The notes: generated by a model not told the origin, from the sequence alone. A stretch of DNA of 39,131 nucleotides from Microcoleus sp. GA_180221_E-2-1-MAG-45_12 (GCA_020692245.1 JAIMKT010000033.1:1940-41070); one strand, 5' to 3'. Positions 8,990 to 19,951 are shown, counted from the first letter of the stretch. Translations and numbers: made by a program.

Positions 8990-10798
8990 ATGCAAAAACC
9001 AGATCAGTTACCCCCTATTCCGCTACCCCGTACTAGCGAGTCGGCAACCCTCAAACAGATCCGGCATACGACTTCCCATGTGATGGCAATGGCGGTGCAA
9101 AAATTATTTCCCAAGGCGCAGGTGACGATCGGCCCCTGGATTGAAAATGGCTTTTATTACGATTTTGATAGTCCAGAACCCTTTGTAGAGAAAGACCTGA
9201 AGGCGATCGAGCAGGAAATGGTCAAGATCATCAAGCGTAAACTGCCAGTGATCCGAGAAGAAGTCACCAGAGAAGAAGCCGAACGCCGGATCAAAGCGAT
9301 TAATGAGCCTTACAAGCTAGAAATTTTAGAAGGGTTGGAAGAACCCATTACTATTTATCATTTGGGGGATCAATGGTGGGATCTCTGTGCTGGGCCCCAT
9401 GTGGAAAATACCGGAGATATTCACCCCAAGGCGATCGCCCTCGAATCCTTGGCAGGAGCCTACTGGCGGGGCGATGAAACCAAAGCCCAACTCCAGCGCA
9501 TCTACGGCACAGCGTGGGAAAACCCTGAACAACTGGCAGAATACAAACGCCGAAAGGAAGAAGCCCTGAAACGGGATCACCGCAAATTAGGTAAGGAATT
9601 GGGGCTATTTATTTTCTCGGATTTGGTGGGCCCCGGGCTGCCTCTGTGGACTCCCAAGGGTACAATTCTTAGAAATTTACTAGAAGATTTCCTCAAACAA
9701 GAACAACTCAAGCGGGGTTATTTGCCCGTAGTTACCCCCCACATTGCTAGAGTAGATTTATTTAAAACCTCTGGGCATTGGCAGAAATATAAGGAAGATA
9801 TGTTTCCCTTGATGGCGGAGAATCAGGAGGAGGCGGAGTTGGAGCAGGGTTTTGTCATGAAGCCCATGAATTGTCCTTTTCATATCCAGATTTATAAGAG
9901 TGAGCTGCGATCGTACCGAGAGTTGCCCATGCGACTTGCCGAATTTGGCACGGTCTACCGCTACGAAAAATCGGGAGAATTGGGGGGCTTAACCAGAGTC
10001 CGGGGCTTTACGGTGGATGATTCCCATTTATTTGTCACCCCAGAACAGTTGGATCAAGAGTTCATGAATGTGGTGGATTTAACTCTAACTGTATTCAAGA
10101 GCTTACAACTCACCAACTTCCGGGCGAGGCTTAGTTTCCGGGATCCTAGCTCAGATAAATATATTGGCTCTGATGAGGCTTGGGAAAAGGCAGAAGGGGC
10201 GATCCGGCGGGCGGTACAAACCTTGGGAATGGAGCATTTTGAAGGCATTGGGGAAGCGGCTTTTTATGGGCCAAAACTAGATTTCATTTTCCGGGATGCC
10301 CTCGATCGAGAATGGCAGTTAGGTACTGTGCAAGTCGATTACAATCTACCGGAAAGATTTGATCTGGAATACGTAGCGGCGGATGGCACAAGGCAACGTC
10401 CAGTGATGATTCATCGTGCGCCCTTTGGTTCTCTAGAGCGGTTGGTGGGGATTTTGATCGAAGAATACGTGGGGGATTTTCCTCTCTGGTTGGCTCCAGT
10501 TCAAATTAAATTACTAGCGGTGAATGATGAATTTCGTCCCTACGCCGAAGAGGTAGCCGCCAAAATGCGATCGAGCCTCATCCGAGCAGAGGTAGACAAC
10601 AGCAATGAACGCCTCGGCAAAATGATCCGCAATGGCGAAAAAGCCAAGATTCCCATTTTGGCAGTAGTGGGAGAAAAAGAAGTAGCCAGCCAGAGCCTGA
10701 GTATTCGGACTCGTGCTAATGGTGAGTTGGGAGCTATTCCCTTAGCTGAAGTTCTAGAAAGACTAAAGGGCGCGATCGCCAATTACGGCAACTTCTAA
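8990..10798 (+). CDS. thrS: Threonyl-tRNA synthetase (short form without N-terminal TGS domain)
   Basis: IRHTTSHVMAMAVQKLFP, WWDLCAGPHVENTGDI (editing domain), MKPMNCPFHIQIYK, RYEKSGELGGLTRVRGFTVDDSHLF, MIHRAPFGSLERLVGILIEEYVGDFPLWLAP, C-terminal anticodon-binding domain. Confidence 0.97.
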   Translation: MQKPDQLPPIPLPRTSESATLKQIRHTTSHVMAMAVQKLFPKAQVTIGPWIENGFYYDFDSPEPFVEKDLKAIEQEMVKIIKRKLPVIREEVTREEAERRIKAINEPYKLEILEGLEEPITIYHLGDQWWDLCAGPHVENTGDIHPKAIALESLAGAYWRGDETKAQLQRIYGTAWENPEQLAEYKRRKEEALKRDHRKLGKELGLFIFSDLVGPGLPLWTPKGTILRNLLEDFLKQEQLKRGYLPVVTPHIARVDLFKTSGHWQKYKEDMFPLMAENQEEAELEQGFVMKPMNCPFHIQIYKSELRSYRELPMRLAEFGTVYRYEKSGELGGLTRVRGFTVDDSHLFVTPEQLDQEFMNVVDLTLTVFKSLQLTNFRARLSFRDPSSDKYIGSDEAWEKAEGAIRRAVQTLGMEHFEGIGEAAFYGPKLDFIFRDALDREWQLGTVQVDYNLPERFDLEYVAADGTRQRPVMIHRAPFGSLERLVGILIEEYVGDFPLWLAPVQIKLLAVNDEFRPYAEEVAAKMRSSLIRAEVDNSNERLGKMIRNGEKAKIPILAVVGEKEVASQSLSIRTRANGELGAIPLAEVLERLKGAIANYGNF

Positions 10799-10850
10799 CT
10801 CCTCTAGGGTCTTACTTCTAGCCAGCCAAAGATTTCTTCCGTAGTTAAAG

Positions 10851-13800
10851 CTAAATCGATCGAACATCCACAGGAGAAATTAATAACTGATTCATTATCT
10901 TTACAGAAACTTGTTTGATGGGCAGGGTAATCACAAATTCTGTTCCTTGGTTGGGGGTGGAATTAACTACAATATTGCCCTGATGTTTTTCTTCCATAAT
11001 TTGATAGCTAATGGCTAACCCCATGCCCGTCCCTTTGCCCACAGGTTTGGTTGTAAAAAAGGGATTAAATATTTTTTCTTGGACTTGGGGACTCATGCCA
11101 GAGCCATTATCTCGGATGGAGATGACAGCCTGATTTGTGGAATTAATCACCGAAGTGGCAATGGTAATCATCCCTTTGTAGTTACATTTCTGCTCTGGTT
11201 CTAGGCTATTTTGATGTTGCTCGATCGCATCGATGGCGTTAACTAACAAATTCATAAATACCTGATTCAACAAACCTCCGTAGGCTTCCACAAGGGGGAG
11301 ATCACCATAGTTTTTGATCAGCAAAATCTCTGGATTGCCCCCCAAACCATTCAGGCGATTTTGCAGCACTGCTAGGGTACTATCAATATTTTCGTGCAGG
11401 TCTATGGCTTTTAATCCCGCTTCATCTAGCCGGGAAAACGTGCGGAGAGATTTGACAATATCTGTAATCCGGGTGACTCCAAATTTCATAGATTCCAGCA
11501 ATTTAGGGAAATCATTAGCTAGGTAATCTAGATCAATATTTTCTATAAAGTCCGCAATAAGTAGCGGGGGATTAGGATAATGGATTTGGTAAAGCTGGAT
11601 CAACTCAATTAAACTGTTGGCATAATCACGGGCGGGTTTAATATTGCCCTGAATAAAGCTGACGGGGTTATTAATTTCGTGGGCAATCCCTGCCACCAAC
11701 TGCCCCAAACTAGACATCTTTTCCGATTGAATTAATTGGGCTTGGGTATTTTGGAGTTTTTTGAGCGTTGTTTGTAGTTCTGCCGATTGTTGTTTCAGCT
11801 CGGCTTCGGCACGTTTGCGATCGCTAATATCCCGGACAATAAACAGCACCTCTTCCCTATCTTCAATGGGGACAACCCGCACCTCCTCTTGTTGGCAATG
11901 CCCAGCGATTGTCACTTCCTGCTCATAAACTTGAATTTGTCCAGTCTCTAGCGCCAGTTCCATGTGATATTTATGGCTCTGATAAACTTCTGAGGGTAAA
12001 TAATCAATCATGGGTTTTCCCACAGCTTCTCGATTGCAAAGAGCATGAAATAGTTCTGTGGGTTCAGAATAACTTAGGTAGATTCCGGCTCGATCGACTC
12101 GAAACATCAGGTCTGGGATAGCTTGGAGAATAGCCCGGTTTTGAGCTTCACTTTCTGCTAGGGCAGCTTCGGCTTGTTTGCGTTCACGCTGGGCGGTTTT
12201 CTGTTCACTAATATCTCGACCGACCCCCAAGAAACCCGTAATCATCCCTGCTTCATCTCGGAGGGCAGTGATGGAAAGCTGTACTGAAAACTGAGTACCA
12301 TTCTTACGAACATAGGACCATTCATACTCATCGATCATTCCTAAAGAAGCCTTAGCGGTGAATACTTCAAAGCCCACAGGGATTTCTCTTCCCAATTCTA
12401 GGGTTAGTTCGGCTGCCCGTTGTTTAATTTCCTCTAGATTGTGGAAAGCTGCCGGGGTAAGCTGATCTACTACTTCTGTGGCTAAATATCCTAGATTTCT
12501 CTGGGCAGCAGCATTGATAGTTTTGATCAGACCATTGATATCAGTAGAAATAATTGTGTAGTTAGCTCCATCCAAAATTGCCTGTTGGAGTTGCGTAACC
12601 TCCATTAATCTTGCTTCACTCCTTTTGAGATCGGTAATATCTTCAGAGATACCTAACAAATATTGAGGGTTGCCAGATTCGTCAAGGATGGGGATTTTTC
12701 TGGTATGGAGAGTGCGGACACCTTGAGAATTAGTTTGAATTTGTTCTTCGGGAATATCCAAAACTGTCCTGCTAGCTAAAACTTCTTGGTCTTTAGCAAT
12801 AAAAAAATTTGCTTCCTCTGGGGGAAAGAAATCATAGTCATTTTTGCCTAATAGGGCTTCTCTGGGATAGCCGAGGAGTTCTTCTCCAGCTTTGTTGAAG
12901 CGGACAAATTTGAGGTCTTTCGCATCTTTGACAAAGACCATATTAGGAATATTTTCGATGATGGAGTTAAGAAAGTTTTGAGTCTTGAGATTTTCTGACT
13001 CTACTTGTTTCCGTTTCTGCAAGGCAGCTTGCTGTTCGCTAATATCCCGGACAATAAACAGCACCTCTTCCTTATCCTCAATGGGGACAACCCGCACCTC
13101 CTCTTGTTGGCAAGACCCAGCGATCGTCACTTCCTGCTCATAAATTTGAGCTTGCCTAGTCTCCAGCGCAATTGCTAATTTTTGGATGTTACGTTCATAA
13201 AGTTCTGGTGGCAAATAATCTGCCATATTTTGACCAGTAGGATTTTTTCCGCCAAGAATATCCGATGCAGTTGCTGGATTAAAGTAGCTTAAGCAAATTC
13301 CTTCCCTGTTAACCCGAAATATAATATCAGGAATAGCTTGGAGAATGGCTCGATTTTGGGCTTCACTTTCTACTAGGGCAGTTTCAATATGTTTTTGATC
13401 GGTAATATCTTGAATAGAACCATGCCAAACAGTACTGCCATCTAGTTCCCTCTGGGGTGTGGCATGACCGAGTAACCACTGCACTTGCCCATTTGGTAGA
13501 TACGATCGATACTCACAATACCAAGGAGTCAGAGATTTAGCAGATTCAATAATTGCTAGACTTACTCGACTCAGGTCATCCGGGTGAATCCAAGCAAAGG
13601 CTCTAGAAGCATCCTCCTGTAGCTCTTCTGGGGCAACCCCACAAATTTCTTCCATCCCTGCACTAGCGTAGGGAAAATGAAAAGTCCCATCAGGACGCTG
13701 CCGAAATTGATAAATGGTACAGGGAAGATGTTTAGTAACTTTTTCTAGGAGTTGCTTTGACTGCATAGGCTCAGTGACATCGGTAGTAATCCCGTCAATG

Positions 13801-14633
13801 CGGATTGGTTTTCCGGTTTCGTCATAGACCAAAGTAGATCTGACCAATACCCAGCACACTTGGCGATCGGCGCGAATTATACGATATTTTGTTTTAGTTT
13901 TACCTTGGGTAAACAGTTTTGGAAAAGCAGCAGTAATAATATCTTGATCTTCAGGATGCACGATTTCCTGCCAGAGACCAGAGTTTTCAAAAAAATCTGC
14001 CACGGAGTAACCAAATATTTGTTCAACGGCAGAATTAATGTAAATAGTTTCAAAGGTTTCTGGGTGAATTGACCACACAACTCCTTCAATAGAATTCAAA
14101 ATATTTTCCAGGCGTTGTTGGGATTCCCGTAATTGGGCTTGGGCTTGTTCTAGTTCACTAATAGGTCTGGGTCGTAGTTGATCTAACTCCAAGGTTAGTT
14201 CTCGAACTTTTGCCTCCGCTTTTTGGCGTTCACACCGGGCAGTATATTGTTTAGTAATATCCCGCAGAATTGAAAGGTGGCGATGAGGCAGGAAGTTGGC
14301 GGCAGCAGCGTATTCCACCATTCGCAGTTCCCCATCGGTGCGGACTAGTTGAAATTCTCCCCGGACGGTTTCTTGTTGTTGAAATGCTTGCCATTCTGCC
14401 TGAAAATTAAATCCCGGTGCGGCAAACTCGGAGATCGATCGCCCCAATAGTTCCTCTCTGGTCAACCCAAATAATTCACAAGCCGCCGGATTCACATCTA
14501 CATAATACCCATGATCATCGGCGATGACGATCGCATCGAGAGTTGTATCAAATAGTGTATGCAGTTGCCTTTCTCTTAGGGATAGCAGGGGGCGATCGTG
14601 ATCTTCTCTGGTTTGGTCTAGGGATTTAGGCAT
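10851..14633 (-). CDS. Multi-PAS (about 7 PAS/PAC units) sensor histidine kinase
   Basis: Repeated PAS segments ending in DIT/DISE-type PAC motifs. H-box LVAGIAHEINNPVSFIQGN, N-box LLVNAIDAIEQ, G-boxes IRDNGSGM and GKGTGMGLAISYQI. No TM segment or adjacent response regulator seen. Confidence 0.93.
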   Translation of the reverse strand: MPKSLDQTREDHDRPLLSLRERQLHTLFDTTLDAIVIADDHGYYVDVNPAACELFGLTREELLGRSISEFAAPGFNFQAEWQAFQQQETVRGEFQLVRTDGELRMVEYAAAANFLPHRHLSILRDITKQYTARCERQKAEAKVRELTLELDQLRPRPISELEQAQAQLRESQQRLENILNSIEGVVWSIHPETFETIYINSAVEQIFGYSVADFFENSGLWQEIVHPEDQDIITAAFPKLFTQGKTKTKYRIIRADRQVCWVLVRSTLVYDETGKPIRIDGITTDVTEPMQSKQLLEKVTKHLPCTIYQFRQRPDGTFHFPYASAGMEEICGVAPEELQEDASRAFAWIHPDDLSRVSLAIIESAKSLTPWYCEYRSYLPNGQVQWLLGHATPQRELDGSTVWHGSIQDITDQKHIETALVESEAQNRAILQAIPDIIFRVNREGICLSYFNPATASDILGGKNPTGQNMADYLPPELYERNIQKLAIALETRQAQIYEQEVTIAGSCQQEEVRVVPIEDKEEVLFIVRDISEQQAALQKRKQVESENLKTQNFLNSIIENIPNMVFVKDAKDLKFVRFNKAGEELLGYPREALLGKNDYDFFPPEEANFFIAKDQEVLASRTVLDIPEEQIQTNSQGVRTLHTRKIPILDESGNPQYLLGISEDITDLKRSEARLMEVTQLQQAILDGANYTIISTDINGLIKTINAAAQRNLGYLATEVVDQLTPAAFHNLEEIKQRAAELTLELGREIPVGFEVFTAKASLGMIDEYEWSYVRKNGTQFSVQLSITALRDEAGMITGFLGVGRDISEQKTAQRERKQAEAALAESEAQNRAILQAIPDLMFRVDRAGIYLSYSEPTELFHALCNREAVGKPMIDYLPSEVYQSHKYHMELALETGQIQVYEQEVTIAGHCQQEEVRVVPIEDREEVLFIVRDISDRKRAEAELKQQSAELQTTLKKLQNTQAQLIQSEKMSSLGQLVAGIAHEINNPVSFIQGNIKPARDYANSLIELIQLYQIHYPNPPLLIADFIENIDLDYLANDFPKLLESMKFGVTRITDIVKSLRTFSRLDEAGLKAIDLHENIDSTLAVLQNRLNGLGGNPEILLIKNYGDLPLVEAYGGLLNQVFMNLLVNAIDAIEQHQNSLEPEQKCNYKGMITIATSVINSTNQAVISIRDNGSGMSPQVQEKIFNPFFTTKPVGKGTGMGLAISYQIMEEKHQGNIVVNSTPNQGTEFVITLPIKQVSVKIMNQLLISPVDVRSI
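11822..11954. repeat. Intragenic direct repeat copy A (133 bp)
   Basis: Ungapped match to 13037..13169 with about 11 mismatches by hand count. Confidence 0.85.
13037..13169. repeat. Intragenic direct repeat copy B (133 bp)
   Basis: Pairs with 11822..11954; encodes QVYEQEVTIAG(H/S)CQQEEVRVVPIED(R/K)EEVLFIVRDIS. Confidence 0.85.
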
Positions 14634-15146
14634 AAATTTTGAGCCGGGGATGAAGAGATATTTATTTTAGTATCCGAAGTTACTAGAAATATTTGAACCT
14701 AATCAACTGATTTTCTTATGATATTCCTAAAATATTCCGATAACTGAAGTTACCACTAAAAAAATTAATAAATCCCTACAATCTTAGAGGTAAAAAGTGA
14801 AAAACCAGAGAATTTCTCGAAACAAAAATTAGGAAAATAGTTGCCTTTCCTAACCCCAAAAAGTAATCCCTGAGAAGCAAATATATGTCGAAAGAGCTGT
14901 TTTACATTTCCTATAAATTATTTTTTCTCCGTAGATATTTCAAAAGGTAGTAGGAGGCAAACATCAATAGATATAGCCTAGAATAAATATCTAGTAAATA
15001 GAAATTTTAACAACAAAGGTAGTTCCCTTACCCAACTCAAAAATCACCTCTTTAGTCACCAAGACTATGCTTTTCAGACATCCACTAAGACCAGTGAATA
15101 TTTTTAAAATATTTACTCCAGTCTCAAAAATAAATTTAGCTTCAGA

Positions 15147-15476
15147 CTAGGTTTGACGAGGAAAATAACTTGGTAAATAACTCAAAACAATTCTTTTTGT
15201 TTCTTGCACTAGTTGCTGACGAAATATTTTTTCTTGACTTAGAGATGTCCATAAAAGAGTTCCGATCGTCTTCACCAAGACAAAGGCGATCGCCTCATAA
15301 ATTTCTGGGGCTAAATCTGGATTATATCGGGAGAGAAATATCACCAAATCGTTGATTAGTTGGGCATCAACCGCCGCATCGATCGCTCCTAATTCTGGCT
15401 TTGAGCCTTGGAGGGGTATAAATCGCATGGTAGCTCGGATAATCTGTGAAGAATCGATCGACATCACCAGAGGCAA
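15147..15476 (-). CDS. Hypothetical protein, 109 aa
   Basis: Supplied ORF immediately downstream of ggt on the same strand; no family recognised. Confidence 0.55.
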   Translation of the reverse strand: MPLVMSIDSSQIIRATMRFIPLQGSKPELGAIDAAVDAQLINDLVIFLSRYNPDLAPEIYEAIAFVLVKTIGTLLWTSLSQEKIFRQQLVQETKRIVLSYLPSYFPRQT

Positions 15477-15477
15477 G

Positions 15478-17337
15478 TTAAATTCCGATCGCCTCTCCCT
15501 CTCTTCTGGGATCTACGCCTCCCCTTAACCCCTCACTATTCACCGTGATCCCATGTAAACCGCTATTGAGATCCATCACCTGGACTCGATGCCCCATTGC
15601 TTCTAGGGGCGGCTGTAGCTCTGCAATACTTGTACCAGCTTCTAACTCCGTTGCCCCATTCCGGGAGCCAAAATGAGGTAGGGCGATCGCCTCTTGAATA
15701 TCTAGACCCCAATCAAGGGTAGCTACTAAGACCTTGGCAACATAGTTGATGATATTACTGCCGCCGGGAGAGCCGATCGCCATCTTTAACTGCGGTGCAG
15801 CTTCAGGATTTTGATCATCAAATTTAAATACCAAGGTTGGACTCATGGAACTCCGAGGACGCTTACCCGGTTCGATGCGGTTTGCCACAGGTTTCCCGTC
15901 GACTTCGGGGGCAAAAGAAAAATCTGTGAGTTGATTATTCAGCAAAAAGCCCCGCACCATCAGCCGAGAACCAAAGGCATCCTCAATACTAGTGGTCATA
16001 GCCACGGCGTTGCCAAAGCGATCGATGATGGAAATATGAGTAGTAGAGGGAAATTCTCCAGCCTGACCAATGCCCCAAGTTAGGGTTGAGGGCGGGATTT
16101 CTAGACAACCAGCATCAGGAAAACAAGCAATGTAGGCGGTTGGCTCTAAACCCGTAGTTGATATCGCTGGCAATTGTCCGGGGGGCGCTGTACCAAGGGA
16201 ACGATCGGGACGAATTAACTTCGATCGCTCCCGTAAATATTGGGGGTCTAGGAGAGCTTCTGTGGGAACGGGGACAAAATCACGATCAGCCATGTAGATC
16301 GATCGATCACTAAAAGCTAATCTTCCCGCCTCACTGAACAAATGGACAGCAGCCGGAGAATCTGGTTTAAGTCCCTTCAGATCAAAATTGCTCAAAATCC
16401 CCAACATTTGCAGAATAGTTAACCCGCCGGAACTAGGGGAATCCATGCCACAAACTTGATAACTGTGATAACTTCCACACACCGGAGGACGAGCTTTTGC
16501 CTGATAATTTCCTAAATCTTCTAGGGTCAAGTCACCGCCAGCCGTCTGGATAGTCTGTACTAATTCTGCTGCTAGGGAACCTTGATAAAAACTCGCCACC
16601 CCTTGCTCTGCTACTGTTTGCAACACCTGAGCCAAGTCGGGATTTTGGAGCCTAGTGCCGACAGGTTTTGGCTCGCCATTGGGTTGATAGAAATAGCTTT
16701 GAGCCGTAGGGTTTTGCTTCAGAAACCGATCTTTTACCAAGAGGCTATGGAGACGAGGAGAAATAGGAAATCCTTGGTTAGCAAGGGCGATCGCTGGTTG
16801 CCACAGATCCCGCCACGGCATTTTCCCCTGTTCTTGGTGCGCCAAAGCCAACATCTTTAATAATCCCGGTGTGCCTACGGATTTACCGCCAACCACTGCA
16901 TCATAAAAAGCTAGGGGTTTCCCGGTTGAGTCTAAAAATCGATCGGGCTTGGCTGCCATGGGAGCCGTTTCTCGTCCATCGTAGGTAATCACTCTTTTCT
17001 GTTCAGCATTGTAATAAACCAGAAATCCCCCACCGCCGATGCCAGAAGATTGGGGTTCTACCAGATTTAAAACTCCTTGGACTGCGATCGCCGCATCAAT
17101 AGCATTGCCTCCCTGCTCCAATACTGCCAATCCTGCTCGACTAGCCAAGGGATTTGCTGCCACCACCATCTGCCGTTGAGCCTGAACTGCGACCCGTTCC
17201 TGTCGTCCTGTGGCTCCTTCTGGCAAGGGTTGAGTGAGTACTTTTTGAGAATATCCAATGGTAATTACAAGGATAGAGACAATAAAACCTAGACTACTCA
17301 ACACCCACCAGCGACGATGATTTTTAGGAATACGCAT
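15478..17337 (-). CDS. ggt: Gamma-glutamyltransferase
   Basis: GGNAIDAAIAVQGVLNLVEPQSSGIGGGGFLVYY, YDGRETAP, TTHISIIDRFGNAVAMTTSIEDAFGSRLMVRGFLLNNQLTDFS, GKRPRSSMSPT. N-terminal TM/signal segment. Confidence 0.96.
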   Translation of the reverse strand: MRIPKNHRRWWVLSSLGFIVSILVITIGYSQKVLTQPLPEGATGRQERVAVQAQRQMVVAANPLASRAGLAVLEQGGNAIDAAIAVQGVLNLVEPQSSGIGGGGFLVYYNAEQKRVITYDGRETAPMAAKPDRFLDSTGKPLAFYDAVVGGKSVGTPGLLKMLALAHQEQGKMPWRDLWQPAIALANQGFPISPRLHSLLVKDRFLKQNPTAQSYFYQPNGEPKPVGTRLQNPDLAQVLQTVAEQGVASFYQGSLAAELVQTIQTAGGDLTLEDLGNYQAKARPPVCGSYHSYQVCGMDSPSSGGLTILQMLGILSNFDLKGLKPDSPAAVHLFSEAGRLAFSDRSIYMADRDFVPVPTEALLDPQYLRERSKLIRPDRSLGTAPPGQLPAISTTGLEPTAYIACFPDAGCLEIPPSTLTWGIGQAGEFPSTTHISIIDRFGNAVAMTTSIEDAFGSRLMVRGFLLNNQLTDFSFAPEVDGKPVANRIEPGKRPRSSMSPTLVFKFDDQNPEAAPQLKMAIGSPGGSNIINYVAKVLVATLDWGLDIQEAIALPHFGSRNGATELEAGTSIAELQPPLEAMGHRVQVMDLNSGLHGITVNSEGLRGGVDPRREGEAIGI

Positions 17338-17361
17338 AATTTAGAAATTTAGCAAATTTAT

Positions 17362-18318
17362 CTAATCTAGGGTTATGACTACATTGCCCTTGTTATGTCC
17401 TTTTTCGGCATAGCGATGCGCCTCGGCAGTTTCAGCCAAAGGGTAACTTCGATCGATGACCGCTTTTATCTTGCCAGCCTCAACTAACTCCTTGACAAAA
17501 ATTAAATCTGCTGCCGTTTCACTCATGAGTCCAGAGATCACTTTTTTGTTACCTATCAAAGAAACCCATAGCCCCTGCACCATCTCTAATAAGCTCCCAG
17601 CAGCTAGGAGGAGGACACCATTTTGTTTGATCGATCGCAAATTCCCAGAAAAAGAACTCTTGCCTACGGTTTCAAAAATGACATCATAGGTTTTGCCATT
17701 TTGGGAAAAATCTTCCTGAGTATAATCAATTACTTTGTCGGCTCCCAGAGATTTCACCATCTCTAAGTTTGTGGTGCTGCATACCCCCGTCACCTCTGCC
17801 CCAAAGTACTTCGCAAGCTGGACTGCCGCTGTGCCGATCGCCCCCGAAGCTCCATAGATCAGCACTTTCTGCCCCTGCTGAATATTTGCTTTTCTGAGAA
17901 AATACAACGCTGTATTGCCACCCCAAGGGATAGAAGCCGCCTCGGCATAGGTCATATTTGTGGGTTTGAGAGCCAGCACCCCATCTTCAGGCAAACATAT
18001 ATACTCAGCATAAGCACCACACCATATCCCCGTAGTCCCAAAAATCTGATCACCTTTCTTAAATAGCGTGACATCTTTGCCCACTGCCTCAACTTCTCCC
18101 GCAAGGGCATAGCCAAGGATGGGTTGCTTGAGTTTCCTGAAACCAAAGAAAAACCTCACAGCAAAGGGTTCAGCTTTGCGGATATGGACATCGCCAGAGG
18201 ATACGTAGGTTGCCAAAATTTTGATCAAGATTTCCTTATCCTTGGGAGTAGGCTTTTCGACCTCTTGCAGTTTCAAGACATCCGGCGATCCATAGTTGGT
18301 GCAGACTATTGCTTTCAT
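17362..18318 (-). CDS. NAD(P)-dependent zinc-type alcohol dehydrogenase / quinone oxidoreductase family (MDR)
   Basis: [65 protein letters not shown]-terminal [16 protein letters not shown]. Confidence 0.92.
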   Translation of the reverse strand: MKAIVCTNYGSPDVLKLQEVEKPTPKDKEILIKILATYVSSGDVHIRKAEPFAVRFFFGFRKLKQPILGYALAGEVEAVGKDVTLFKKGDQIFGTTGIWCGAYAEYICLPEDGVLALKPTNMTYAEAASIPWGGNTALYFLRKANIQQGQKVLIYGASGAIGTAAVQLAKYFGAEVTGVCSTTNLEMVKSLGADKVIDYTQEDFSQNGKTYDVIFETVGKSSFSGNLRSIKQNGVLLLAAGSLLEMVQGLWVSLIGNKKVISGLMSETAADLIFVKELVEAGKIKAVIDRSYPLAETAEAHRYAEKGHNKGNVVITLD

Positions 18319-18412
18319 GAATTTTTTCTAAGTTTTTGTTCCGACAATCTCTAGATATATTTTTTAGAGCTATTCATGACAATTATCCTACAAGTTTGCT
18401 AACTAGCCATGA

Positions 18413-18450
18413 CAAAAAAAAGGAGCTATGATTCCATGACCATAACTCCT
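18413..18450 (-). terminator. Rho-independent terminator for the sulfate-binding protein gene
   Basis: Minus strand: AGGAGTTATG-GTCATGGAAT-CATAGCTCCT followed by a T-run (TTTTTTTT). 10-bp stem with one G:T-type pair, ~65 nt beyond the stop at 18517. Confidence 0.85.
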
Positions 18451-18516
18451 AAATTATTGAATTTTATGTCCAATCTTTAGAGAAAGATTATTTAGAGATT
18501 AGAGCGATTAGCGCAA

Positions 18517-19641
18517 TTACCGGACACTAGTTACTACCTTGTCAAATAAAGCTCCATCTTCAAAGAACTGTTTATTAATAGCATCCCAACCACCTAAATC
18601 TTTGGCTGTAAAGAGAGTTTTGACCGCTGGGAATTTATCCGTGAATTCCTTTTGGCTGGCGACAGTCTGATCTACAGGTCGGAAACCTACCTTGGCAAAT
18701 TCCGTTTGGGCTTCTGGGGTATAGAGATAGTTAACAAAAGCCTCGGCGACTTCCTTGGTGTTGTGTTTGGCAACATTTTTATCGACGATCGCGATCGGGT
18801 TATCGATGGAAATATTTACCTCAGGAATTACATATTCAGTTTTTTCACCCTTAAGGTTGGCAAGAATAACTTCATTTTCGTAGTTAATCAAGGCATCACC
18901 CTGTTGTTTTTTCAAAAAGGCATCGGAGGCTTCCCGTGCATCCTTGGGTAAAACCGGAGCGTTTTTAATGACTTGGGAAATCAGTTCTGTTGCCTTGGCT
19001 TCGTCACCACCAGACTTGGTAATCGCTCCCCAGAGGGCAAGGATATTCCATCTCGCTCCCCCAGAAGTTTTGGGATCAGCCGTGACGGTAGTAATATCAT
19101 CTTTCCCCAGATCAGTCCAGTTTCTAATATTTTTGGGGTTGCCATCCCGGACAATGATCGCTGCCACAGATTTAGAAACAATGCCGCCATTAGGAAATTC
19201 TTGCTGCCAACCCGGATCAATTAAACCCCCTTGTTCAATTCTGCTAGTATCTGGTTCGAGGGCAAGGTGGACAATATCTGCTTCTAGACCATCTAGCACG
19301 GCCCGGGTTTGAGTTCCGGAACCAGCGTAGCTTTGCTTAAAGGTCACGTTTTGATTTTGTTCCTGTTTCCACTTCTCAACAAACTTAGGGATAATTCCTG
19401 TGTAGGCTTCTTTGGTGACTGCAAAGGAAACTAGAGTTAGCTCTACATCAGGCTTGGCACTACCCGCAGCAGCCGGGCTACTGGTTCCTCCGGCGGCAGG
19501 ACTACTGGCAGTATTGGTGCTAGTTCCACAGGCTGCAACTACCGCTGTCAAGGAAACACCCACCACAAATAGAGCAATGTACTTTCTAAATCCTTGCCCA
19601 AATCTTTTAGTCAATCGTTGTAATTTTATTAATGTCTGCAT
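18517..19641 (-). CDS. sbpA: Sulfate ABC transporter substrate-binding lipoprotein
   Basis: Lipobox VVAAC; VELTLVSFAVTKEAYTGIIPKFVEKWKQEQNQNVTFKQSYAGSGTQTRAVLDGLEADIVHLALEPD; NPKNIRNWTDLGKDDITTVTADPKTSGGARWNILALWGA; QGDALINYENEV. Confidence 0.94.
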   Translation of the reverse strand: MQTLIKLQRLTKRFGQGFRKYIALFVVGVSLTAVVAACGTSTNTASSPAAGGTSSPAAAGSAKPDVELTLVSFAVTKEAYTGIIPKFVEKWKQEQNQNVTFKQSYAGSGTQTRAVLDGLEADIVHLALEPDTSRIEQGGLIDPGWQQEFPNGGIVSKSVAAIIVRDGNPKNIRNWTDLGKDDITTVTADPKTSGGARWNILALWGAITKSGGDEAKATELISQVIKNAPVLPKDAREASDAFLKKQQGDALINYENEVILANLKGEKTEYVIPEVNISIDNPIAIVDKNVAKHNTKEVAEAFVNYLYTPEAQTEFAKVGFRPVDQTVASQKEFTDKFPAVKTLFTAKDLGGWDAINKQFFEDGALFDKVVTSVR

Positions 19642-19824
19642 AGCCTCTCCTAGAATCTACTGTAAACCGATAGGAATAATGTATTTGTTCGTGCATCATA
19701 ACTAGATGAGTCTGTAGATGTCAAGCGATCGCCCCAAAATATATATTCCCAAAACAAAAGCCCAGCGCCACTAGGGTACTGAGCTAACAAAGTTTTGAGG
19801 TTTTGATATTCAAATTTTGATAAA

Positions 19825-19898
<74 letters not shown>

Positions 19899-19951
19899 TC
19901 AACTTTTTTAGTATAGCCCAACTTTTAGAAAATGGCAAGGTAATTAAAAAA

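Noticed and set aside
8990-10798. thrS N-terminal truncation as a pseudogene
   Set aside because: Absence of the TGS domain is a normal feature of cyanobacterial short ThrRS to my knowledge; editing, catalytic and anticodon domains are intact.
18517-19641. sbpA as part of a cysTWA sulfate transport operon
   Set aside because: No permease or ATPase genes adjacent, and a strong terminator follows the gene at 18413-18450.
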